Positions 9,420 to 20,618 of a stretch of 64,000 nt of DNA are shown piece by piece. Origin of the DNA: Kappaphycus alvarezii. Taxonomy: Eukaryota; Rhodophyta; Florideophyceae; Gigartinales; Solieriaceae. Both the position numbers and the translations under genes were made by a program. Each line of letters starts with the position of its first letter. Position 1 is the first letter of the stretch. Location: NCBI GenBank assembly GCA_002205965.3, contig NADL03000599.1:1364001-1428000 (forward strand), read 5' to 3'. The notes under the pieces were generated by a model. The model worked only from the letters and a program-made list of their open reading frames with translations. It was not told the origin of the DNA and ran no database searches.

Positions 9420-12400
9420 GTGTATGATGCATTGCACAGCCCGCGAAGGCATTCCGACATCTTCGACCGCATTCCTGGGAATTGCATTCACAGTCTCGCC
9501 ATATTGCTCATTCGGCTCTTTCGATCTGCAGCAAACGCACGGAACGCAGAAACAGTCCACACTGCCTTCCTCCGGATACACCTTCTCCCGACCGCTGTCT
9601 TGCGACGTTTAATGCGAGGGGAAGCCGGATGGCGGTCCCAGACAAGGCAAAGCCAAGAACTCCGTGAACGCATCCGTCGCGCCACTGCAGGCGAATGGAG
9701 TGAACTTTGGAGAGAAGCCATTCAAGTACACCAGAACAGAGAAGAGCGAACCGTCCGACGTCGCCCGCAGCAATCCCAGACGGACAACAAACGCGACCCA
9801 AAGTTTCGACGGGCAGCCCACCTAGCTGCAGATGCACAATACGGGCGTGCGATGCGCACCCTGCACCAGTCGCACATTGCGGACGCGCGTGACCCACACG
9901 TTTTAGAACGTCTGCGAGAGTTGCACCCTGCACCGAACTCTCCTGTGACGGGCATCGAAACGAGAGACCTTCCGTTCCCGATGGACATCACTGAGGAGGC
10001 AGTCCTCCGCGCCGTCCGACGCCTGAACCCAAACTCCGCGCCGGGTCCGGACAGAATGTCCCCTCGGCTTTTTCGATTGTTGGCCAACACAACGGTGAGC
10101 CCCGAAGCAAGTGTGACGGGTATCTCGGCGCTAACTGCGGTTGTGACGAGATTAGCCCAAGGGGACCTACCAGACGACACAATCCCTCTGATCTCTTCTG
10201 CGACGCTGCTGCCGATCCAACCTCGGCCAGACAAGATCCGCCCCATTGCTATTGGGACGGCCTTGCGGCGACTCGTAACAAAGGTGCCTCTACCACAAGC
10301 AATAGAAGACACGAGAGATAACCTCGCACCTCGCACCCTTGCAAGTGGCCAATGGCGTGCCCAGCGGACTGGACTCCATTGTACACGAAGCACGAAGACT
10401 GGTCGAATGCCAACACGAAGAGTATGTACTGGTATCCGTGGATGCACACAACGCATTTAATCGGTTCTCGAGACAGCGCATGATAAACCTGCTGGCGACC
10501 AACGTACCGTCGCTGTGTCGTTTTCTGAACATGGTGTACGCTCGCAAGACGCCGTCGCTGATATTGCCCGTAGCGTCCGCAGAAGACATCCCTAGCCAGG
10601 AAGGGATGCAACAGGTGGATCCTGCAAGCATGCTTATGTTTTCTCTTGTAGTGCATCCATTAGCAACAGAAATTGCCCAGCAGACACAGCTCGAGTTACA
10701 CAGATGGTATGCGGACGACTGCACTCTCATTGGCACCCATACAGAGCTTGAAAAGGCAGTCGACATCCTCAGCTCCAGAGGACCTGACCATGGCTTATAT
10801 CTGAATCACGCAAAAACCGGTCTGTACTGGCCGCAGACTCGGTAACTGCACATCGCCACTATTCCACCGCTTCCCAATTGAGAACTTTTCCACCGAAGGC
10901 ATCGACCTTCTTGGGGCCCCAATTGGATCGTCCCAATTTATGGAGGATTTTCTCAACGAGAAAATTAGAAGCTGCAAGCAGACATTGTTGCTGATCGACG
11001 GTATCGGAGATGCTCGAATTCGGTTTCACCTTCACCGGGTATGTGCCTCCGCTTGCAAGCTCTAACATGTGGTGAAGCTGACTCCGCCGAGTGTGACCAC
11101 TGCCATTGCACGGAGATTTGACGACGACCAATTCGAGTTCTACACAAGCTCTAACAACGTACCGATGACCGGTGCAGTTCGACCCCAGGTATCCTTACCT
11201 CTCCGCTACGGCGGTCACGGCTTAACACCGGTGGCGACGCTCAATTTCGCAGCATACGCTGCGAGTACGCTGCGAGCAAAATTGACGCCGAGCAGCTGCG
11301 AGGCCCTGGCGACAATGGTGCGACTGACCACCGTGCGGACAGATACGCCGAAGCAGATAGACACCTCCGAGAGTTTGTCCGACGGCTCCATACGCCCTTC
11401 ACTAATGATGGAAGTCCTCCGGGAACACTGACCGCGGCCCGCCTCGCTGCCAAGCCCGATAGTACACACAACATTCTATATCGAGCCTGGTGTGAGTCGG
11501 CAGCAAAGTTCTTCTGGAAGGACGATGAATGGACGAGGTTACCGAACCCCGCATCGCATACAGAAGCAGATATTCGGCGAAGAATTCGACGTCAAGCATA
11601 TCTGAAAACGCAAGTAGGAGCCTTCCTCACTGCACACCCCTCCGTAGTTAGCCGAACGTCCGACGAGATGTGGACAGCGATGCTGCGCCGTCACCTCGGA
11701 TTTCGCATGTTTGACGACTCTGCTTCGCTGCGGTGCGCTGAGTGCCACAGGCCCATGGATCCCTTAGGAGACCATGCAGCGGACCTTTGCAACAAAGGCC
11801 TCCGGTGGACCAACCGGCACACAGCAGTTGTAAGAGTACTTGGGCGAGAGCTGTTGAAGGCAGCAGGAGTCGGCGTCCAATACGAGGTCAAATACCTACT
11901 CCCTGGACTGAATGCGCGACCCGGTGATATTCTGGTGCACCGCGGTCCGACGCATCGAACACCCCATCCCCTCTCCCGGTGGCCTACGACATCACCGTAT
12001 CCTCGCCACTCCAGGAGTGCTATATGTCAATGGGAGCACAAGAAGCGCGAGCCGTTGCCAACGCAGCAGAGAAGCGGAAGAAGAGGGATCTAGCCATGAA
12101 AGTGGCTGCCATTCCTGGCGAGGTCCTGCCCGGACGATCAAGGTTAGGATGGTATTTTGTGCCGCTGGTTTTTGACTCGCTAGGATCACCTTCTGAGAAA
12201 ACATCGAAGGTCATAGAGAAGTACGCGGCAGCTGTCACGTCTCGCAGCGGCTGTTCTGCGGGGGGAGTAAAGACTCGTCTGTACCAGAAACTCAGCAACG
12301 TTATTTGGTCCACATGTGCGGCGTCTGTAATTTGTCGTGCCCCGCAACACGTAGAATTTAGTCACCCTATTCAAAATTAATTTTGTAGGGACTTCACTGT
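9420..12400 (+). pseudogene. ORF2 of second RLE-type non-LTR element, decayed
   Basis: Same gene as 5197-8119 but with many breaks. RT fingers/palm run to about 10335, then a shift. 10339-10845 holds VSVDAHNAFNR and the catalytic YADD (10708-10719). There is another shift near 10850 into LLGAPIGSSQFMEDF, a stop near 11064, and a further shift before 11437. 11668-11960 holds the CCHC motif (CAECHRPMDPLGDHAADLC) and LNARPGDILV. The C-terminus follows at 11979-12380 (AYDITVSSPLQ...EKRKKRD...CRAPQH). Codon-level agreement with the first copy extends over the whole length, so the two are divergent members of one family. The 3' UTR ends near 12400. Confidence 0.8.
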
Positions 12401-12429
12401 GTTGCACATACAAATTGAAGTGATAAAGT

Positions 12430-12486
12430 ACATTCAGTATGGTATGATACTGGAGACTCTTATTTCGTATTATCGTAGGGGGTTTC
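12430..12486 (+). mobile_element. left part of TIR element split by the copia insertion
   Basis: CGTATTATCGTAGGGGGTTTC here and GTTTCAGAAACGAATGC at 22366 are contiguous in the complete copy (reverse complement of 12740-12800). The copia element at 12487-22365 therefore inserted into this element; GTTTC is the duplicated target. The more distal left part is too diverged to follow. Confidence 0.65.
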
Positions 12487-13430
12487 TGTCGATCATTTGC
12501 AATATCCTATATGTACACTGTACCTACAGTGTACACTGCAGCTGCACGTGGCCGACGTGGACCACCCGGTTAGCACCTAGTGTTTATCCGACCATGCACT
12601 GTCCTCATATGAGGCACACTTTGTCCTCATATGAGGACAATTTCCGTTACATTTTGGAAAGGAAAATGTTTTGGAAGCCCGAAATTTTTACTGGAAAAAA
12701 GGTTTTTTATGTTTAGTTACAGTACAGTAATTTTTACTGTACATGCGCCCTCGTTTCTGAAACCCCCCACGATAATACGAACTATTTTACCTTCCAAAAT
12801 GAAGTCGTTTTCAAAACTTCTTGCAAAGAGCGGAAGCTGGTGAGGGAAAACTGGTCTAGCCTTCACCGAGGTCAACATTCTTGAAAAGTTTGTTTTGATC
12901 GGCCATCTACACTCATGAACTAATGCGGAGGGACAAGAAAGGCGCTGAGGTAAAAAAAATTTGTATTGAAAAAGAAGTGCTAAAAGTAGTCCTCATATGA
13001 GGACAAATGTCCTCATATGAGGACAACGGTCCAATAGACACTAGCTAGCAATATAGTCGGATCCTGCAGCGGACACCCCCTTTTACTGATGCCATAAAGT
13101 TACCCACCTACAGTGTACAGTACAGTTCATTTCATACTTTGTATTTGAAATCTGTGATCCGAATTTACAGTCGGATCAGATCATCGAGGTCACAGTGTTG
13201 AACTTTATAATTCTTTCCAATGCCGTATGCCGTCGTCTTCTAGCTAGGGGGCACGATTTTTTTTCGAAGAAGACATACTACGTTGACCTGAGTCCGTTGT
13301 ATTGCCATCGTGGCTGTGCTGGCCCTTCTTTATTAAATCAGTCCTACTCTTATCTACCTATCCTCTCTTACGACGTTAGCTTGATTGTACAAGCTAATAA
13401 GAGAGCCTCAGCAGGATGGGTTTCACGACA
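12487..13430 (+). repeat. 5' LTR of copia element, interrupted by a 571-bp insertion
   Basis: Matches 22014-22365 from TGTCGATCAT to TTTCACGACA. The match is broken at 12536-13106 by an insertion flanked by a 14-bp duplication, ACCTACAGTGTACA. Confidence 0.9.
12536..13106 (-). mobile_element. composite insertion: non-LTR 3' tail carrying a palindrome-bearing TIR element
   Basis: The outer sequences (12536-12573 and about 13045-13078, plus strand) match the contiguous 3' tail of the non-LTR copy at 8083-8147. With the 14-bp target duplication this suggests a 5'-truncated non-LTR insertion. Inside that tail sits a second element, about 12575-13043, with inverted ends (TGTTTATCCG... and ...AATAGACA), a possible CTAG duplication, and paired GTCCTCATATGAGGAC palindromes near both ends (about 12605-12645 and 12992-13025). 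On the minus strand its interior has an ATG frame of about 53 codons starting MLTSVKARPVFPHQLPLF, nearly the same peptide as the ORF1 start at 8225. Confidence 0.7.
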
Positions 13431-13549
13431 ATCAGGATTCGAGAGCCGTTTGTGCTGTTCTACTTTACCGAAGTGTCAAAGCTCGAGCTGTTCAAGAAAA
13501 CAAGATACCGACTTCCCGTTCCCAGTTCAAAGCGCAGGTCGATAAGACC

Positions 13550-15433
13550 ATGAAGAAGATTAGTACAACTTCGTTGCAAGATGAGTTGTCCGTTTCGATG
13601 CTATCTGCTGGAAAGGCCACTATAACCTTCTTTTCAAAAAACGCTCAAGACGGATCTTCGGCCGAGTCTGCTGCATTCGTTCTTCCGGATGGTGAGGATG
13701 TACACGAGTACCTATTGGATCTCTTGCCTTCTGCGTCTCACAGTTTTACACCACAGTTCTTTAAGATCCCGATGTTGTCTGTGACAGTTCTCCATCACAT
13801 CGCTAAACTGTACTCGTTCAGTAGATTCCCAGTGGAGTATGGGGAAGCAGCGTAATTATCTTAAGCCGAAAAGGCTTACAGGCGCGTTATGGTGCATGCA
13901 TAGTTCTGCCATTGTACGAATTGCAACGCGGATTTTTGCCGTGTTGTTGTCGAAAAGTTGAAGCTCAATCGAAGCGTTCTTTCTGGAAAAAGTGGCGCTA
14001 CTAAACCGCCCCAAGAAACTTTACCTAATCCTGAGCAGACAATTCCCAGGAAAACCCAAGAGATTGTGAGACCCACTACACCATACCGCAATAGCTTTGC
14101 AAACCAAGGTTATAATCCTAATACTGTTGGTAACAACTGCAGAAACAGTTTAGGACGTCAGATTGGCCCTTCAATACCGTCATTGCAGGATCCCGTTCGC
14201 CAGTTAGTTGTTCAAGGCGCAGATGGTAATGTCACGTCGTCGAACCCTGCAGTTCCAGCTACACCATCGGCTGGCGGAGTTCATCATACAAATGACGATT
14301 CTCGCTAGGCCAACTACGTGCAGCAGATGTTTAAGGACTGCAAGTTTACTGGTGACATTTAATAGGACATCATGGAAGCGATGAAACTTTACGCCATATG
14401 TGACCGTCAGTACGGTTTGTCACCTTCACAGAAGGCCGACTTCTTTGTTCATGTCAATGTTCTCGATTGGAGCTGCGAGGAAATTTTCTTCGCTAATTGC
14501 AGTGATGATATGTCCTTTAACGAAATGGCCAGGATTATGATAACGGAGTATGTCAGTGACGCGAGGCAGTTGCAGATCAAAGGAACATTGGAGACCCTAC
14601 GGTTGAGGACCCTCATGAAGGAAAGGAATATATTGGACGTATCCAAAGGCCTGACCAAATTGGTGGAATACATCAATGAATTGTCTCCACAGTGTCCTAC
14701 CGATTTCCAGTCAGATTCACGTAAGGTTGATTACCTTCATAAGGCAGTAACAGAATTTCAAAATTGGTCAAGCACACCGATACAAAACATTACTTCACAT
14801 TCTTACTCGTACAACAAGTTCGTCACGACCCTCCATGAGTCAATACAGAACTTACGCCAAATCCGCCTTCTTACTGGAGAAACGGAGCGGACTACATAGT
14901 CCAGCATCGTACAGCAAGATGAGGATTTTGAGACTACCTGATGCAGTATGGAAGAAGTAACCGTCCTTATAGAGGAAACGGCCGCGGTTATCGCGGAAAT
15001 AGTAGACGCAACCGTCGCAACGGATACTCTTCGAAGGTATTTGAAGAAGCCTGACGCAAAAAAGAGTGCATCAAGTGTGGCGGTGCTTGGAATCTTCGTC
15101 AAAAATGCGTACCAGAGGACATAGAGAAACACGCACGTAACCGTTTACGGGATAGTGAGTGTTCTGTTCATATCCTTGCAGACTTAATCCAGCTCGAGAA
15201 GCTGGCACCACAGCACCCTGCCGAGAGCCCCGAAGATAACGAGAGTCACACGGATAAGCAGGAACTGGATGCGTTTGATTCGCACTTCGTACAAGAACCA
15301 CCTCGGAATGATGTCATGGAGAAAATTGAGGAGGACATGATTTTGACGCACATTGAGTCTTCAATTGAACCACGCATTGAAGGCCCCACAGTTTCAAGCC
15401 AGGGTTTTCGGGTAGGCGACGAGCGCGTGTAGA
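13550..15433 (+). pseudogene. gag region of copia element
   Basis: Broken frames between the 5' LTR and the gypsy fragment. The best stretch, 14372-14899 (175 codons), is a helical Gag-like segment (MEAMKLYAICDRQYGLSPSQ onward). Around 15064 the frame shows CIKCGGAWNLRQKC, the remains of a zinc knuckle, followed by an acidic tail that stops near 15433. The stretch 13550-13855 has no recognised domain. The gag of the copia element at 30.5 kb is similar in pattern (LTSLEKLYKL... against VSKGLTKLVEY...), so the two elements belong to one lineage. Confidence 0.6.
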
Positions 15434-15529
15434 AACGACAACTCGTCGCCGGAGTGCAATTGTGGGGTGTTGAGCGCACAAAAGGTAATCGATGGTTGAA
15501 CTGTTGGTTGATGCTTCTAGTAAACAGGC

Positions 15530-17445
15530 CCAATGAGTAAGAGGTTTAGCAACCAACGCACCAGCAACTTTTATGAATCTCATGAACGACATATTCAAAG
15601 ATGTCCTGGATGTATTCGTTATCGTTTATTTTGATGACATTCCTATCTTCAGTAAGACATGGAAAGAACATTTAGAACACATTGATGTAGTACTAGAGAT
15701 TCTTAGGAAGGAGAATCTGTTCGCAAAATTGTCAAAATGTGTCTTCTGTGTTAAAGAAGTCGAGTATCTTGGACATGTAATCTGTCAAGAGGGAATTGCT
15801 GTAGATCCCAACAAGATAAAGGCAGTCATGGAATGGCCCTCACCAAAGAAAAGAAACAGCTTCAGTCATTCTTAGGACTCGTCAACTATTACAGAAGATT
15901 CATAAGAGGATGCTCATTGGTTGCTAAACCTCTTACAGAGCTGACGAAGAACGTTTCATTTCTGTGGACAGCTACTCAGGACAAATCATTCCAGACCTTG
16001 AAGAAATCGTTATGCAGTGCCCCAGTCCTTAGAACTTTTGACTCTGAACTTCCAATATATGTCACTACAGACGCCTCTCAGTACGCAATTGGAGCTGTGT
16101 TGGAACAGGGGGATCCAAAATCCAGAAGACCAGTTGCCTTTGCGTCTGGGACTTTGAATGATGCTGAGAAAAATTATGCCGCTCATGAGAGAGAGCACTT
16201 GGCCATTGTAAAGTGCTTAAAATGGTGGAGAGCATACCTACACGGAAAATTTTTCACAGTCCATTCTGATCACTACCCTTTAAGATACCTCGAGACCCAG
16301 GACAATCTGTCCCAAAGACAGGTTAGGTGGTTGGAAAGATTAGCGAACTTTGATTTCAAAATTATACCCATCTCCGGGAAAGCAAACATCGTTGCCGATG
16401 CCCTGTCAAGACAACCTCAGAACTATCCCTCACCTAACCATCGAAACAGAGAACTACTCAAGGAAGTGATAACAAAGACATACCTAGAATCGAACAATAT
16501 ATCCGTACCTTAATTTGGGGATTCTGAGCTAGAAGATCTGGCCAAAGATTACAGGCTAGATGAAAACCTGAAAACACAATACAAAGATCCAAAGGCACCT
16601 TTCGAAAAGAAAGGGTTGCTTTTACTAAGGAACAGAAAGATTTGCGTACCAGAAGGAAAATTTAAAGTCAAGCTATTACATGACTACCATTCTACTCCAA
16701 ATACTGGACATTTGGGAATTTCAAAAACAATCAATAGAATATCACCGAAGTTTTACTGGAAAAAACTTCGTACAGATGTACTTCGATACGTTCGTTCTTG
16801 CCACTGACAAAGAGACAAACCATTCAATCAGAAACCCGCAGGTCTTTTACAACCTCTTGATCCACCGAAAACCAAATGGACTCACATAACGATGGACTTT
16901 ATTACACCCCTTCCAAGGTCAACGGAAGGAAACAATGGCATCTTAACTGACGTTGAAAGATTATCAAAGATGATCAGAATTATACCAACCAATCCCAAAA
17001 TAGATGCTCCTTCAACTGCCAGGCTGTTCAAGGATCATGTCTACAGAAACCACGGAATTCCGACGAATATCATTTGTGATAGGGATGATATTTTTATGAA
17101 CAAGTTTTGGAAGAGTCTGTTCCACCTTCTGGGTACCAAGATGTCCCCTTCTTCAGCATATCACCCACAAACAGATGGAAAATCTGAGATTATGAACAGA
17201 AAGATCGAAGAAATGATTCGTTATTTTGTTAGCTTCGACAAGTCAGATTGGGACAAATACTTGGTAGACTTCGAAGTTGCTTACAACTCATCTATTAATG
17301 CCACTACAACATTCTCTCCGTTCTTCCTCAATTATGGAATCCACCCTAGAACTGTCCCTTTGGAAATACTCTCCGCAGACAACCCTGCTGCGGCACAGTT
17401 CCTAAAAAACATGCAAGAATCACTGAAAAAAACCCCACAGCAATG
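15530..17445 (+). mobile_element. Ty3/gypsy pol fragment (RT-RNase H-integrase) inside copia gag/protease
   Basis: Begins inside RT motif B (TNAPATF), continues through catalytic YFDD at 15627-15638, EYLGHVICQEGIAVDP, FLGLVNYYRRFI, and RNase H (YVTTDASQYAIGAVLEQ; VADALSRQ). The integrase has an H2C2 region (HDYHSTPNTGHLGISKT, with the cysteines degraded near 16800) and core D-D-E including SSAYHPQTDGKSEIMNR. RT-RNase H-integrase order and motifs are Ty3/gypsy. Frames: 15573-15875, 15833-16513, 16616-16807, 16892-17494. No gypsy LTR, gag or protease is visible on either side, and the copia frame resumes at about 17445. Confidence 0.85.
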
Positions 17446-17830
17446 CGGCGAAAAACCAGAAACAGAGATGATGAGAATTGGAATGAGGTTATGATGACCG
17501 ATGTTTATGTACAACAGATGAGTTCAGAGACAAGGTACAGACGCTTAATCGGCTTTCTTTGTGATATCGGTGCCCCCAAGTCCGTCGTCGGCCGAAAGGA
17601 GTTGAACAGGATTTACACCACCCTCAGTGCTCACGAAAGGAAACTGCTTCCGTCAAGAAACCGTTTCAGATTTGCAGATGCTACATGCGATTCTCTTGGC
17701 CGAGTAAAGATCCCGCTACGTACTCCCTCCGGGATATCGCGTATCCTACGTTGAGCTAGACATCGTGAATGCAGACATTTCTGCATTACTTGGGCTAAAC
17801 GTACTTGATAAGGAATCCTTGACCTTATGA
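17443..17830 (+). pseudogene. copia aspartic protease
   Basis: FLCDIGAPKSVVGRKEL matches the copia protease active-site block; the related element at 31.4 kb has LDTGAQRSVVRK. The usual DTGA is DIGA here, so the active site is altered. A shift near 17740 leads into VELDIVNADISALLGLNVLD, the C-terminal part of the protease, which stops near 17827. Confidence 0.7.
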
Positions 17831-17967
17831 ACAGGTTCTAACAGGCTGGTAAAGGGTATACCTCACACCGATCAAAGCGGAATCACTGTTTACTTGGATG
17901 CGTGGTATGTAGCAATGGTCCGCTCAACAACGAACAATCTCTATGCTGAAATACAATTCTCGACGGT

Positions 17968-20511
17968 ATGTATTTCACCAAAGCGCAATTGTCCAAGCTA
18001 CATCGACAGTTCTTCCATCCCAGTGCGAGGAAGTTGTTTAATTTGATCAGTCGCTCACGTCCTGAGCATGCCACGCCAGAGACTTTCCGAAAATTGGAAG
18101 AACTCTCGAAGAGATGTGATCCGTGCCAACGCATTCAACACGCTCCTAAACGGTTTAGGGTCACGCTGGGAGCGGAGAATATTCAGTTTAATAAGAAAAT
18201 ACTGCTTGATATCATGTACCTAGATCGGGACCCTCTACTCCATATCGTAGATGACTGTACCAAGTTCAGTGCAGCAAGATTATTGCCAAGAATTTCTACA
18301 GATGCAATTTGGGAAACGCTCGTGAAACGCTGGGCCTCAGTGTATACTGGTCTCCCCAATAAGATCCTCACTGATCAAGGATCCCAGCTTGGCGACCGTT
18401 TTATTCATATTGCGAAGCTATCCGACGTAGAAGTCAGCCAAAATGGTGTTGAAGCCCACTCAAGTCTGGGTGTGGGGCAGATATACCACGAGCCTTTAAG
18501 AGCTACTTATAGGAAGATCATAGTATCACAGCCTAATGTGGACAACCATCTAGCACTATCATGTACCGTTAAGGAAATGAACGAAACTCTCGGACCGGAG
18601 GGCATCGTCCACTCTGCATTAATGTTTGGTGAATACCCCGAGGTATCAACAAGATCCGAACCGCGCCCGACTAAAGGCACCCTTCAAGAAAGAGCAGCTA
18701 CTGCCAATATCGCCCGTAAGGAAATGGAATACAAAATGTCTGCTATCAAGATCAAGCAAGCTCTGAGTTATGCTGTTACGCCTTCCGTCGATAAGAGCTT
18801 TGAGCCTGGTGATAAGATTCTGCTTTGGAGGGAGGAGATCGTTGCTAGCAGAATAGGTGAGTGGCTTGGTCCATTTGAGGTCTCCGCTGTTGACTACGCC
18901 AAGAAGTTGATATTCGTCCGAGATGTCCCCAATAGCCCGGCACGCCCATTCAATCTGTCCCAGGTGAAATCTTACTTCACGCCTGAATTCTGGTCCTATT
19001 CCTTTCTATCGGATATGGATGAAAGCCTAAAAGGGTTTCGATCCCCAACTGGGGATATGACACTGGCTACAGAGGTTCTCGATCCAGATGATGACCGTGC
19101 TATCGGCAAGAAGATGGAAGAGGCCAAGAAGAATGAGATAAAGGTATTGTTGGAACGTGGGATGTTTAAAGTAATCCTCAAGGAAGATATCCCACCAGAT
19201 GGAAATGTTCTCTCAGGGCGCTTTGTTTTAGCTATCAAGTCTACCATTGATAGAAGAACGAAATAAAAAGCTCGTTATGTAATAGGAGGCCGCCATCGTG
19301 AAAAACTGAAGAGCATGCTTGTTCACACATCTTGCACGTTGCAGCCGCAATCCGTACGACTATTACTTGCATTGGCAGCAATATTTGGATTTGATGTCTG
19401 GACTGCAGACATCAAGCAGGCGTACCTACAGGCATCTGAGCCGATTGCCAGGGACGTTTTCGTAGGGAACCCTGCCCCTGAATTCGAGCTTGATCCAGAT
19501 CAGTGCTTGAAACTACTGCGTCCCCTTTACGGACTTTGTGACGCCGGAGATTTGTGGCATACAACGTTGGATAAACACCACAGGAATGAAATGGGTATGA
19601 AGCCGTTCAGATTAGATCCATCACTTTACTACCTTCTGACTGACAAAGCGTTACAAGGTCTAAGTGGAGCATACGTTGACGACCTCCTTTGCTGTGGGAA
19701 TGAGACATTCAGAGAGATATCCCTTCTGACTAATAAGCGCTTCGAAATGGCTGACAACGAAAGACTGCTGGAGTTCACAGGTTTCGTCATCGATCGTAGT
19801 AAGGATGGATACTTCGTCATGGACCAGAGTCAATACCTGAAAAACCTTGAATTCCTACCAACTGACGCGTACTTTAAAAGTTTCCGGTCAATGGGCATGA
19901 AGTTTTCCTGGTTGGCTAACATCAGGCCTGATTGCGTGCTCGAGATATCACAACATACGCAAATTACTGAAGCCAAGTTCGACAATAACCGCGCATCCAT
20001 TATCAAGAGACTGAACAAGGCTGTCAAATATGCAGTCGATAACCGTGTCCTTCTTAGAGTTCCCAAGCTCTATAAGAATTCGCTGAAAGTGGTTGGTTTT
20101 TCTGACTCATCTTTCGCGAACAATACAGATCTATCGTCCCAACTAGGGTATATCGTATTCTTAGGCGATGCATCTAGCAACGTTGTGCCGATCCATTTTA
20201 AGTCATACAAATCGAGGAGGGTTACAAGATCTGCCATGTCGGGGGAGGTAATAGCGTTTAGCGACATGTTCGATGTTGCTATCTCCATTGCTCAAGAACT
20301 AAAAGTTGTTCTAGACCAACATGTTCCCGTCCAGCTTCTAACAGACAGCATGAGTCTGATCGATTATATATCGAAGGGATCTCGCACACTAGAGAAGCGT
20401 GCTATGTTGGACATCGCTGCGGCAAGAGAAGGATTTAGAGACAAGCTTATATCTGATATCGGTTTTTTCAGGAGCAGCAAGAATGTTGCAGATGGTCTTA
20501 TTAAAGCATGA
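17968..20511 (+). pseudogene. copia integrase, reverse transcriptase and RNase H (one in-frame stop)
   Basis: A single frame of about 848 codons broken only by one TAA at 19264. Integrase (17968-19266): zinc-binding region ending CDPCQR, core with LLDIMYLD and ILTDQGSQLGDRF, and a C-terminal beta domain (GDKILLWREE). RT-RNase H (19315-20511): VWTADIKQAYLQ, LLRPLYGLCDAGDLW, catalytic YVDD at 19672-19683, then RNase H with GFSDSSFANNTDLSSQLGYI and NVADGLIKA. The stop lies where KARYVIGGRHR begins, a conserved link region, so before this mutation the polyprotein was continuous. It is the best preserved pol in its lineage here. Confidence 0.88.
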
Positions 20512-20618
20512 GTCAGGCCCTACTACGAAACGTTATTTCCACCGGTGAGATTGAACTGGAGCCAGAACAATGGATTGTCAGAGACTCCGGTATTACTTGA
20601 TGTTTCAGGTATGCTTTA

